From NCBI RefSeq assembly GCF_009017255.1, contig NZ_WBZB01000033.1, forward strand, positions 1 to 43,941: a stretch of 43,941 nucleotides of DNA. The letters run 5' to 3'. The first letter of the stretch is position 1, and each line of letters begins with the position of its first letter. Shown here piece by piece: positions 7,975 to 15,808 of the stretch. Source of the stretch: Alkaliphilus serpentinus (lineage in GTDB: Bacteria > Bacillota > Clostridia > Peptostreptococcales > Natronincolaceae). The position numbers and the translations under genes were made by a program. The notes under the pieces are model-generated. The model searched no databases. It saw only the letters and a list, made by a program, of their open reading frames with translations, and was not told the origin of the DNA.

Positions 7975-9033
7975 ATGTTTGAAAATGTTTATAATGATTT
8001 ATTAAATGATGTAACCAACGGAAAGGACTCGGTCCTAATAACAACCCTACAACCCATAGATGAAAGAAAAGGCACTATATTAGAGAAGCGTCTATTACAT
8101 AGATATAGTTTAGAAAATGAAGATTCCGAAAAAATAAAAGAAAAAATCCATCACACCTTTGAAACCGGCAAACCAAACCTTGTTTCAAGTAATGATCATC
8201 TTCTTTTAATTGAGGCCTATACTCCAAAACCACGTCTAATCATATTGGGAGGTGGCCATATAGCCAAGCCCTTATGTGAGTTCGCCTCAAAGGTTGGTTT
8301 TTCAGTTGTGGTTGCAGATGATAGACCTACCTTTGCCAATACCAATAGATTTCCCGAAGCCAGTGAAGTCCTTTGTCAGAGTTTTGAAAGGATCTTTGAT
8401 TTATTAAATCCAAGGGATTCAGACTTTATCGTTATTGTCACCAGAGGCCACCGACATGATGGGATTTGTCTACGGAAGGCCCTCAGCTATACTCCTGCCT
8501 ATATAGGGATGATTGGATCGAAACGTCGAGTTAAGGCAATGAAGGAACAATTAGTAACGGAAGGATATTCAAAGGACAGAATCGAAGGAATTAACTCTCC
8601 TATTGGACTGGAGATTGGAGCAGTTACACCAGAAGAGATTGCCATTTCTATTATAGCCCAATGTATTGGATTTAGAAGAGGGGCCATTACTAAGGAATCA
8701 GGTAAAAGCAAATCCTATTCACCCGAATTTGACAATGAGGTAATATGGGAAATGGCCAAGAAAAGTGAGATTCCCAGAGCCCTCATTACTATTATCTCTT
8801 CTAAGGGTTCAGTACCAAGAAAGGCTGGAGCAAAAATGATTTCCTGGCTGGATGGAAGAGTTTTAGGGAGTATAGGTGGTGGCTGTAGTGAAGCCGGCAT
8901 CCTCTCTTCCGCAAGAGATGTTATATTAACTAAAGGTTACAAGATTGAACAGGTAGATTTAACCGGGGATGTGGCAGAAGAAGAAGGAATGGTTTGTGGT
9001 GGACTTTTGGAGGTTCTGATAGAAGCTTTTTAG
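7975..9033 (+). CDS. XdhC/CoxI-family molybdenum hydroxylase maturation factor
   Basis: XdhC-type proteins bind the molybdenum cofactor and help insert its sulfurated form into xanthine-dehydrogenase-family enzymes. Here a Rossmann-like XdhC domain comes first (GGGHIAKPL at about residues 92-100, then VVADDRPTFAN, VTRGHRHD, YIGMIGSKRR), followed by a CoxI-type domain at the C-terminus (SSKGSVPRKAGAKM, GSIGGGCSE, GMVCGG), the reverse of the more familiar order. The start is at 7975, where GAGGAGG precedes the ATG by six bases; upstream in-frame TTG (7924) and ATG codons lack sites. The product is 352 residues. It stands alone, but a complete molybdenum hydroxylase operon lies 7 kb away and is the obvious client. 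Confidence 0.85.
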   Translation: MFENVYNDLLNDVTNGKDSVLITTLQPIDERKGTILEKRLLHRYSLENEDSEKIKEKIHHTFETGKPNLVSSNDHLLLIEAYTPKPRLIILGGGHIAKPLCEFASKVGFSVVVADDRPTFANTNRFPEASEVLCQSFERIFDLLNPRDSDFIVIVTRGHRHDGICLRKALSYTPAYIGMIGSKRRVKAMKEQLVTEGYSKDRIEGINSPIGLEIGAVTPEEIAISIIAQCIGFRRGAITKESGKSKSYSPEFDNEVIWEMAKKSEIPRALITIISSKGSVPRKAGAKMISWLDGRVLGSIGGGCSEAGILSSARDVILTKGYKIEQVDLTGDVAEEEGMVCGGLLEVLIEAF

Positions 9034-9042
9034 AATTATATA

Positions 9043-9086
9043 AAAAAACAGAAGAAATGGTGGTATAGACATTACTTCTGTTTTTC
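9043..9086. terminator. Bidirectional terminator between convergent genes
   Basis: Stem aaaaacagaag (from 9045) with cttctgttttt (to 9085), with A-run and T-run on either side so it can act on both strands. It sits between the plus-strand XdhC-type gene and the minus-strand carboxypeptidase gene. Confidence 0.8.
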
Positions 9087-9184
9087 TATTCTGATCATGA
9101 ATTATGAAATCAGCTTCATTAAGGCCAATATAAACTACTCTAGGTAGTAAATTTGATGGATAGGGTATAGGCGATTCTTATCAG

Positions 9185-9952
9185 TTAATTGGTTTTTATG
9201 ACCTTGAATCCATAATTAAGCATTTCAATAACTTCTTGATCTCTAAGAGCTTTACTAGGCTCTCCTAAAACCACTGCCATCAATCTGACATCATTCCTAA
9301 CAGCAGATGCCACTAAGCAAAAGCCTGCTTTGGGAGTGTGTCCGGTTTTCAATCCATCTATTTCTGGTAGAATCCCTATGAGCTTATTGGTATTTGTAAG
9401 CTTTTTCATCTGGTTTCCCTGCTTTATATAGGCCTCCTTCAGAGATGTACATTCCAAAATTTCTTCTCTTTTTATTGCATTCATGGCCATCTTCATAACG
9501 TCTAAGGCTGTTGAATAATGATGATCTTCAAACAACCCATGGGAATTCTCAAATTTGGAATTTTTTAGGCCTAAGGCCTTTGCCTTGTTGTTCATTTTCT
9601 CTGCAAAGCTACCCATTGTTCCAGAATAACCCTCAGCTAAAGCTACTGCTGCATCATTGGCAGATGCAATAAGCATTCCTTTAACTAAATCTTCAACCGT
9701 TATGGTTTCACCATATTTTAGACTCAACTTTGAACCCCCAGTTGAAGCTGCATTTTTGCTAACTTGAACCTTATCAGACCATTTTATATCACCAGCATCT
9801 ATACCATCCAGCAGGGTAAGAATAGCCATTAGCTTAGTAATACTGGCGATGGGTAACCTTTTATTCATATTTTTTCTAAAAATGATTCTATTAGGATTAA
9901 TCTGTACCAGAAGGGCAGCCTTTGCATTAGTGGCTAGATTCCTTTTCCTCAT
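9185..9952 (-). CDS. D-alanyl-D-alanine carboxypeptidase-like protein (S11) without signal peptide
   Basis: A penicillin-binding-protein fold of the DacF/PBP5 type with all three active-site motifs: SITK (nucleophile Ser37, Lys40), SAN (97-99) and KTG (202-204). It is only 255 residues. It begins directly at the catalytic domain with MRKRNLATNAKAALL, which is not a signal peptide, and it ends without the usual C-terminal beta-domain and amphipathic anchor. The start is sound: AAGGAGGGG precedes the ATG and an in-frame TAA lies just upstream. Either it acts in the cytoplasm on a peptide or amide, or it leaves the cell by another route. It is 35 bases downstream of a MurF-like ligase, suggesting a shared substrate. 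Confidence 0.85.
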   Translation of the reverse strand: MRKRNLATNAKAALLVQINPNRIIFRKNMNKRLPIASITKLMAILTLLDGIDAGDIKWSDKVQVSKNAASTGGSKLSLKYGETITVEDLVKGMLIASANDAAVALAEGYSGTMGSFAEKMNNKAKALGLKNSKFENSHGLFEDHHYSTALDVMKMAMNAIKREEILECTSLKEAYIKQGNQMKKLTNTNKLIGILPEIDGLKTGHTPKAGFCLVASAVRNDVRLMAVVLGEPSKALRDQEVIEMLNYGFKVIKTN

Positions 9953-9987
9953 TTTATCCCCTCCTTAGAATGAGCAATGATATATTA

Positions 9988-11094
9988 CTACCTACTGGAG
10001 TAATTCCCCTTGATAAATTCTACGGTCTTATACATTTCCATAAGCTTAGAGCCCTTTACAAGGATACAGGTATTGGGTTTTACCACTCTTTTAATATATC
10101 TGTGGATTTTATCTTGGTCTTTGAAACTAAAAATATTTTTAGGGTTAAACCCAGCTTCCATTGCACCCTGTCTAATCCACTGGGCTTCATCTCCATAGGT
10201 AAATATTTTGTTTATCTGTTTGTCAGCCAAATACTTCCCTACCTCCCTATGGCCTTCAGCTGTAAACTCCCCTAGCTCCAACATACTTCCAATAATGGCT
10301 ATCCTTTTTTTATCTTTACCTAGGTTAACCAGCACATCAATGGCAGCTTTAGTGGCTTCTGGATTGGCACTATAACTATCATCGATAATCATTAATCCAT
10401 TAGGCAGCCTATGAATCATCAGCCTACGACTAGGTAGACAGTAATTTTTTAATCCCAATCTCATTTCAGAGGGAGTAAATCCTAGGTTATGGGAAATTCC
10501 TATGGCGAATAGAGCATTAACTACGTTATGGTAACCAAAGGTGGGTATTAAGAAATCCTCTAGATCACCATTTAAATTCACCATAAACCTCATTCCCTTT
10601 TTTGAATATTTTACATTTATCCCTCTAAAATCTGATGGAGTATTGATCCCTACTGTATATATCCTACCTTTGAAATCCTGTGTCTTAAGTAGCTTTGAGT
10701 TTTCATCATCATTGTTTATATATAAACTCCCATCGGCCTTCATATATTGGATAAGCTCCGATTTCTTTTCTGCAGTAAGCTTTATATCATTTCCAAACAC
10801 ACCAAAGTGGGCAGAACCTATGTTGGTTATCACACTTATATTGGGTTGAATAAAGCTACAATGCATTTTGCCAGTATTACCTTCACCCATTCCATATTCC
10901 AATACAATAGCCTGATGGTGAGGTTTGATCATTTTTGCATGGCTTTTAGTGCTCTTAGCAAAATTCCGATTTCCTTCCGACTTAAATATCTTCCATTTAG
11001 TTGATAAAATTGAAGCGATCATTTCCTTTGTTGTTGTTTTACCGGCACTACCGGTAATAGCAATGGTGGGTACCTTTGGCTTGATCTGTTTCAT
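9988..11094 (-). CDS. MurF-like amide ligase lacking the N-terminal substrate domain
   Basis: A Mur-ligase-family ATPase. The P-loop is GSAGKTTTKE (residues 15-24), followed by KSEGNRNF, the central-domain signature VLEYGMGEGNTGKM, ITNIGSAHFGVFG, and the C-terminal domain with IIDDSYSANPEATKAAI and GSMLELGEFTAEGHREVG. Genuine MurF is about 450 residues and begins with a domain of roughly 80-90 residues that holds the UDP-MurNAc-tripeptide. That domain is absent: the P-loop starts at residue 15 of 368. The start has GGGAG six bases upstream. It should therefore form amide bonds on a different acceptor from MurF. It is in operon with the carboxypeptidase-like gene and divergent from the ATP-grasp genes. 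Confidence 0.85.
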   Translation of the reverse strand: MKQIKPKVPTIAITGSAGKTTTKEMIASILSTKWKIFKSEGNRNFAKSTKSHAKMIKPHHQAIVLEYGMGEGNTGKMHCSFIQPNISVITNIGSAHFGVFGNDIKLTAEKKSELIQYMKADGSLYINNDDENSKLLKTQDFKGRIYTVGINTPSDFRGINVKYSKKGMRFMVNLNGDLEDFLIPTFGYHNVVNALFAIGISHNLGFTPSEMRLGLKNYCLPSRRLMIHRLPNGLMIIDDSYSANPEATKAAIDVLVNLGKDKKRIAIIGSMLELGEFTAEGHREVGKYLADKQINKIFTYGDEAQWIRQGAMEAGFNPKNIFSFKDQDKIHRYIKRVVKPNTCILVKGSKLMEMYKTVEFIKGNYSSR

Positions 11095-11219
11095 AAAAGA
11101 CTCCCTTCTTTTATAACTATATAAGTTGACTGATTTAACTCTTCTTCAATACAAGTTATGAAATATAAATCATGTTGTGAATCATAGACAAACAAAAACT
11201 ACATAAATTCTCAATGGGT

Positions 11220-11246
11220 ACATCAATTAAGATAGTGCATAGTATA
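11220..11246 (+). promoter_or_regulatory. Possible sigma-E/sigma-K-type sporulation promoter
   Basis: AC (11220-11221), 16 bases, then CATAGTATA (11238-11246), which fits the mother-cell sigma-K pattern AC-N16-CATAnnnTA as I recall it from Bacillus. The start codon is 31 bases further. The same nine-base motif precedes the next ATP-grasp gene. Confidence 0.4.
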
Positions 11247-11276
11247 TACCAAATAAAAAATATAGGAGTGAAATAA

Positions 11277-12602
11277 ATGGAGCTTCTCTGGTTAAGGTCA
11301 TTAAAAGAAGATTTCATAGCCATGAACCCAAGTTTATATAAAAAGTTTTCTAATCCAAAGAAAATCACTCTACATTTCGGTCAATTGAAAATGGAGTTAA
11401 AGGCCGTTGTTAGAAAAACCCTCGCCTACGATACAATAGGCTTGTCCCACAAACTTCATAGTAAGTTTTTGATTCCCAAAGATGTTCCTTATGAAATCTA
11501 TAATGATGATGGGGATGTTTATATTGGGCCATTGATTGCTTATATCTCATTATCAAAATATAAGCAGCTACTCAACCAAAAATATGTTAAGAGTCTACCT
11601 AGTTTTTTAGATTATAATTCGGTTAAAGGGGTTATAGTCATTTGTGCAGAGGACTCGATAAATCTAAAATCTGGCACCATAGAAGGATATTATTTAAGTA
11701 AAGGTCAGAAGAAGTGGAAGGAAGGTATCTTTCCCCTTCCAGATGCCATCTTCAACCATTCATTAATGAATCAAAATAGGATTTCTTCTTTACAGAAAAA
11801 AATAGGGGATAAAGTTTTCAATTCCTATCGATTAAATCTTAATAAGTGGGAAACCTGGCAGCTTTTATCAACAAACTCGAAAATAGCACCACACTTACCC
11901 TACACCGAAAAATATACCAATATAGCGAAGGTTAAGGGCTTATTAGAAAAATATCATTCCTTGTATCTTAAGCCAGCCTCTCGTGCCCGAGGAATAGGAC
12001 AAATGAAGCTAGATAAAGAAAGACGAGGAATATCCCTTGTTGATTTTGAAAAGAACAAGCTTTTCTTCAAGGATTACCAAGATCTCTCAAAATTCCTTGA
12101 TAGAAAGATATCTACAAATTATATAGTTCAACAGGCTGTTCATTATAAGGCGAAAAACCGCCATGTAGATTTTAGGCTGGTTCTACAAAAGAACAGTGAT
12201 AGGAAGTGGGGATTAACAGGATTGGTAGCTAGAATTGCCAAGGAAGGTAGCATCATTACCAATGCACAGGGAAGAGATCAATCAATCCTTGGAAAAAAAG
12301 CATTAAAATCCATATTTGGTTTGAGTGACGAAAAGGCTAAAAGTATTATTTCACAAATGACTGATATTGTTATAGAGGCTGTAAATATGTATGAGAAAAA
12401 TGGTTATCACTTGGGCGACTTAGCTGCTGATATTGCTTTGGATCCCAATCTTCATATATGGCTTTTAGAATTACAGCTTAATTACGGAGTTAATGCCAGA
12501 ACCACTGAAGGGTTAACAGAGTTTTTTCAAAGAGTTGTATCCACACCCTTTAAATATGCCAAAGCCTTATCAGGATTTACCTCTAAAAACACAGAAGACT
12601 AG
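11277..12602 (+). CDS. YheC/YheD-type ATP-grasp protein (endospore-coat-associated family)
   Basis: 441 residues. The C-terminal half is an ATP-grasp domain of the YheC/YheD type: YLKPASRARGIGQMKL binds nucleotide, HVDFRLVLQKNSDRKW is the family signature, and GDLAADIALD with LLELQLNYG gives the metal-binding acids and Asn. The N-terminal 200 residues are the poorly characterised YheC/D extension. In Bacillus the relatives are associated with the spore coat and their reaction is not known; ATP-grasp enzymes in general couple a carboxylate to an amine via acyl phosphate. The ATG follows GGAG by eight bases. It is divergent from the MurF-like gene and followed by a strong terminator. Confidence 0.85.
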   Translation: MELLWLRSLKEDFIAMNPSLYKKFSNPKKITLHFGQLKMELKAVVRKTLAYDTIGLSHKLHSKFLIPKDVPYEIYNDDGDVYIGPLIAYISLSKYKQLLNQKYVKSLPSFLDYNSVKGVIVICAEDSINLKSGTIEGYYLSKGQKKWKEGIFPLPDAIFNHSLMNQNRISSLQKKIGDKVFNSYRLNLNKWETWQLLSTNSKIAPHLPYTEKYTNIAKVKGLLEKYHSLYLKPASRARGIGQMKLDKERRGISLVDFEKNKLFFKDYQDLSKFLDRKISTNYIVQQAVHYKAKNRHVDFRLVLQKNSDRKWGLTGLVARIAKEGSIITNAQGRDQSILGKKALKSIFGLSDEKAKSIISQMTDIVIEAVNMYEKNGYHLGDLAADIALDPNLHIWLLELQLNYGVNARTTEGLTEFFQRVVSTPFKYAKALSGFTSKNTED

Positions 12603-12670
12603 CTACATTTTAAATTTGTTTTTACTATAGAGTCCATTTCTCTGTATTAAAATATGGGTTTTTTAACAAC

Positions 12671-12695
12671 CAAAACCCCCTTTACAGGGGTTTTG
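12671..12695 (+). terminator. Rho-independent terminator
   Basis: A perfect nine-base stem caaaacccc/ggggttttg with a seven-base loop, located after the YheC/D-type gene. The right arm itself ends in tttt. Confidence 0.8.
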
Positions 12696-12725
12696 CTGCT
12701 TTAGATTTCTTTTACGGTGGTGTCC

Positions 12726-12751
12726 ACTTTTCCATTGGTGAGCATAGTATA
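12726..12751 (+). promoter_or_regulatory. Possible sporulation promoter with the same CATAGTATA motif
   Basis: AC (12726-12727), 15 bases, then CATAGTATA (12743-12751), identical to the motif upstream of the previous gene, 38 bases before the ATG. Confidence 0.4.
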
Positions 12752-12788
12752 CTATTGAAAAAAGATAAGTTTTGAAAGGGGATACCTT

Positions 12789-13952
12789 ATGATTTCAAGT
12801 CACATGAATTTAACACCCAAGATGACATTATCAGATATTTTTGGTAAGGACCTCATTTTAAATCCTAGAGGATCTTTTTCAGATTATGGATGGCTTCCTA
12901 AAAATCCTGCTAAAATAGATTTTCTTACAGGAGCTCCCCTTACGATTGCTGGTGAAATGCCCATCATCTGTAGCTCCACTGTCGCTACTGAAGATATATT
13001 AAACTTGTTGAGGGAATCGAGACTAGATGTAGCTACCCTTAGACTGGTTTATCATAAAAAAGAAGATTATTATGACATATTAAATCTGTTTAATGCCCAA
13101 GAAAAGAAGCTGGTGATAAACCATCCTCATCCAAACTCAGAAATTCATCACCAGACCTACTGGATTGATCCGAAGCTATTAGGATTTTTAAACAACAAAG
13201 CCCAGTTAAAGGAACTGGTTCCAAAGGAGTATATACCTGCAAGGCTTACCATTCATCCAAACAAAATTGCAGAATCCATTAAAGAGTTTAATAGCTGGCC
13301 TATTATCATAAAGGCTGCCTCTGATGAACCCAATGGAGGTGGCTATGATGTAATGATTTGTAATTCAAAAGAAGAAATAGATGATGCCTATCAATACTTC
13401 AGTACCTGCCATACTGTAGTGGTTGAAGAGTATATTGATATTGAAAAAAGCTATAATATTCAATTTGCCAGAACTATTAAAGAAGATATCGTATATTTAG
13501 GAGTTTCTGAGCAAATTACCACACCCTCCGGCATTTATATAGGCAATTGGCTAGAAAAAAATCTTCATCCATCTGAAGAAATAATTAAGCTAGGATATGC
13601 CATAATGAAAAAAGCCAGTTCACTAGGTTTTATTGGTATATGTGGATTTGATATCGTTGTTGCTAAAGATAATAGGATATATGCTATAGACCTTAATTTC
13701 CGTTTAAATGGTTCTACTGCTGCAGTCCTTCTTCAGGATAGCATCTATAAATCCTACGACTCTTCAGCGATATTATTTCAAAACTGGGACTCAAAGTACA
13801 ATTGGAACAAGTTTTTTCCAAGTTGTAGAAAGGCTATGAAGGAATTAAATTTTATACCCCTAGCCTTTAATAAGCCAATAGCCCCCTATTATTCAGATCT
13901 TCGCTGCTATGTTTCAGGGATTTTATTGGCACCTCTAGGGAGGAAATATTAA
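12789..13952 (+). CDS. ATP-grasp carboxylate-amine ligase-like protein, possibly frameshifted at its end
   Basis: 387 residues. An N-terminal domain (about 1-130) is followed by an ATP-grasp fold: WPIIIKAASDEPNGGGYDVM for the nucleotide lysine and loop, TVVVEEYIDIEKSYNIQFA, then GICGFDIVVAKDNRIYAIDLNFRLNGS with the metal-binding Asp/Asn/Arg set. The family's general reaction is ATP-driven amide bond formation; I cannot name the substrates. The start has AGGGG seven bases upstream. The frame ends in LAPLGRKY, whereas the -1 frame continues with 21 protein-like codons to a TGA that overlaps the next ATG, so the natural C-terminus may be longer. Confidence 0.8.
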   Translation: MISSHMNLTPKMTLSDIFGKDLILNPRGSFSDYGWLPKNPAKIDFLTGAPLTIAGEMPIICSSTVATEDILNLLRESRLDVATLRLVYHKKEDYYDILNLFNAQEKKLVINHPHPNSEIHHQTYWIDPKLLGFLNNKAQLKELVPKEYIPARLTIHPNKIAESIKEFNSWPIIIKAASDEPNGGGYDVMICNSKEEIDDAYQYFSTCHTVVVEEYIDIEKSYNIQFARTIKEDIVYLGVSEQITTPSGIYIGNWLEKNLHPSEEIIKLGYAIMKKASSLGFIGICGFDIVVAKDNRIYAIDLNFRLNGSTAAVLLQDSIYKSYDSSAILFQNWDSKYNWNKFFPSCRKAMKELNFIPLAFNKPIAPYYSDLRCYVSGILLAPLGRKY

Positions 13953-13999
13953 AAAATGAATCTAAATTTAATGAAATGATTAATGAAGGTGAAGAATGA
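13934..13999 (+). other. Likely original C-terminal tail of the ATP-grasp gene in the -1 frame
   Basis: Starting at the TCT at 13934, the -1 frame reads SREEILKNESKFNEMINEGE and ends EE-TGA at 13997-13999. The composition (alternating charged and hydrophobic residues) is that of a C-terminal helix. The TGA overlaps the ATG at 13996 as ATGA, typical of coupled genes. A lost base near 13935, or a sequencing error, would explain it. Confidence 0.4.
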
Positions 14000-14061
14000 T
14001 GAAATCTTCTTTATTTGGAGGAGTAAATAAAAAAAATCCTAAGGAAAAAGATAGCTTTTAA
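13996..14061 (+). CDS. Small ORF of 21 residues, coupled to the ATP-grasp frame
   Basis: It begins MMKSSLFGGVNKK and ends KEKDSF. A GGTGAAG sequence precedes the ATG. It could be a true micro-peptide (ATP-grasp ligases sometimes have short peptide substrates), or the stump of a decayed third gene. It lies directly before a strong terminator, so it is the last element of the transcript. Confidence 0.35.
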   Translation: MMKSSLFGGVNKKNPKEKDSF

Positions 14062-14087
14062 AAAATAAGAATTCAAGCTATTTAAAA

Positions 14088-14134
14088 ACAAACCGTCGTT
14101 ATTTAATATTCACAGATTTTATAACGACGGTTTT
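14088..14134. terminator. Strong terminator with a 13-base stem
   Basis: Perfect 13-base arms (14090-14102 and 14121-14133) around an 18-base loop, with A-rich and T-rich flanks so it may work in both directions. It separates the ATP-grasp genes from the lyase operon that ends on the opposite strand. Confidence 0.85.
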
Positions 14135-14139
14135 CCATA

Positions 14140-14243
14140 TTAGGATTCTATTTTAGAAGCCTCAAACTCAGCTAGGGCCTTCGCATATTTTCCTATAGAA
14201 AAGTTGCCTGACTTAGCATAATAAAAGGTGTATTGTATACAAA
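14140..14243 (-). pseudogene. Open tail after the lyase gene; remnant or alternate C-terminus
   Basis: Directly after the lyase stop, another minus-strand frame stays open to a TAA at 14140-14142 and reads like protein (FYYAKSGNFSIGKYAKALAE, then FEASKIES). It has no ATG of its own and runs in from the 3' end of the lyase gene. It may be the last part of a lost gene or a lyase extension cut off by a frameshift. Confidence 0.4.
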
Positions 14244-15773
14244 CTATTGGTTTGAACCTTTACTAAGCATCGTTACTGCCTTTAAAATTTCACCGGATTT
14301 AATAATTTCATAGGACCTTTGGATATCAATTGATAAATTCCGATCTCTATCAAGAAAGGGTATTTCATTTCGAATAACCTCATAGGCAGCTTTTGTACCT
14401 CGGCCTAGTCTATCAGCCCTGCGAAGGTCTATAGCTTGAACTGCATGTAGGGCTTCGATTCCAAGGATGTATCTAATATTGTCCACAATTTTAGCTGTCT
14501 TCTGTACAATAATCGTTCCATTACTGGCATGATCTTCAATGTCGCCAGCTAAAGAAAAATAATCTGCGGTAACGGGATTCGATAGATGACGATTTTCTGT
14601 ATCTAAGGAAGTAAAGGTTTTTTGAATGGTACCAAAGGCTATTACAGACGTATCAGCAGGTGTTAAGAATCTAGATAATCCTGTAAAATAAGGGTTGCTA
14701 AGCTTAATAGTTCTATAACAGCTATTTTTAGACAAATGACTAAGGGCTAATCCCAACATTTCAAAGCCCAAGGCTAGGGTTGTAATTTCATAATTAGAGC
14801 AGGGTATCATACGCTTTTCTTCCAATAGCATACATGGATTATCCTCAGAGGTATTCAATTGAAGCAGTAAATACTCCTTTACAAACTCTAATGCATCTCT
14901 AACGGAGCCGTGTACCTGGCATGAGCCCCTAAAGCATAGAGGGTCCTGTAGTGCTTCTGTAACATTGGGTAACCAAAGATAGCTTCCCTCTAAATAACTT
15001 CTGACCTTTTTGGCAGAATGGCATTGCCCTCTTTGGGGTCTTACTTTATAGGCAGATTCATCTAGTGGGCTAACATTCCCCTTAAACCCCTCCATAGATA
15101 GAGCATAGATAATGTCAGCAATGTCAATCAAATCCTCTATATCCTGAACCAATAGGGCTCCAGTTCCTGTAACTAAGGCATTGGAGCTTACAATAGCTAG
15201 GCCGTCCTTAGGCCCTAGTACTATTGGTTTTAGACCAGCTTCCTTAAAGGCATCCTCTGCCTTCATCCGAGCTCCCCTATAATTCACCTCTCCTTCCCCC
15301 ATTATAGCAAGGCCTATATGGGAAAGGCATGTAATATCTCCTTGACCTACGGAGCCACGTTCAGGTATTACAGGAAGTATATTTTGGTTTAGCATTTCCT
15401 TATATAAAACTACAATTTCTGGCTGAATTCCAGTACAACCAACTAAGAAAGTGCTTAGGCGGGCCAATAGAGTAGCTCGCACCACCTCTTCTGTTGCCTC
15501 GGGCTTCACACCAACACAATGGGCGTAGATTAAATTTTTGTTATATTCCTCATAATACTTTGCTACAACCTTTCTGTCCTTATTCCAGCCTACTCCGCGA
15601 TTGAAGCCATAGACGGGTATATCGCTATCCATAAACTCGTAAACGAGCCGTCTCCCTGCCTCAATTCTTTCCATAGCTTCATCAGAAATTTCTACAGCCA
15701 CCTTATCCCTTGCAATTCTCACAAAATCCTTGAGTGTTAGAGAATCACCCTTTAATACCACTCTTTCTGCCAT
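14244..15773 (-). CDS. HAL/PAL-fold lyase without the MIO triad; candidate ergothionase-type trimethylamine lyase
   Basis: 509 residues, with the aromatic amino acid ammonia-lyase fold throughout: YGFNRGVG (Tyr55), NLIYAHCVGV (His85), QDPLCFRGSCQVHG, SEDNPCML, and GDIEDHASNG with the catalytic Glu region. The segment that should read GSVGASGDLAPL reads GSVGQGDITCL (residues 140-150): the Ala-Ser-Gly that cyclises to the MIO electrophile is missing, with a one-residue deletion. The GNFHG motif is also changed (SNYEI). Ergothionase, a family member known to me, removes trimethylamine from ergothioneine without MIO because the leaving group is already quaternary. It is the last gene of the molybdenum hydroxylase operon. 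An inactive paralogue is the alternative. Confidence 0.8.
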   Translation of the reverse strand: MAERVVLKGDSLTLKDFVRIARDKVAVEISDEAMERIEAGRRLVYEFMDSDIPVYGFNRGVGWNKDRKVVAKYYEEYNKNLIYAHCVGVKPEATEEVVRATLLARLSTFLVGCTGIQPEIVVLYKEMLNQNILPVIPERGSVGQGDITCLSHIGLAIMGEGEVNYRGARMKAEDAFKEAGLKPIVLGPKDGLAIVSSNALVTGTGALLVQDIEDLIDIADIIYALSMEGFKGNVSPLDESAYKVRPQRGQCHSAKKVRSYLEGSYLWLPNVTEALQDPLCFRGSCQVHGSVRDALEFVKEYLLLQLNTSEDNPCMLLEEKRMIPCSNYEITTLALGFEMLGLALSHLSKNSCYRTIKLSNPYFTGLSRFLTPADTSVIAFGTIQKTFTSLDTENRHLSNPVTADYFSLAGDIEDHASNGTIIVQKTAKIVDNIRYILGIEALHAVQAIDLRRADRLGRGTKAAYEVIRNEIPFLDRDRNLSIDIQRSYEIIKSGEILKAVTMLSKGSNQ

Positions 15774-15808
15774 CCTAATTACCTCCTCTATACAGGCTTT
15801 TAACTTTC

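Noticed and set aside
9988-11094. Genuine MurF
   Set aside because: The N-terminal UDP-MurNAc-tripeptide domain is absent and the locus lacks other cell-wall precursor genes, so the housekeeping enzyme is probably elsewhere.
11156-11368. 70-residue minus-strand frame across the YheC/D gene start
   Set aside because: It is antisense to the well-supported ATP-grasp gene, lacks a ribosome binding site and has no recognisable features.
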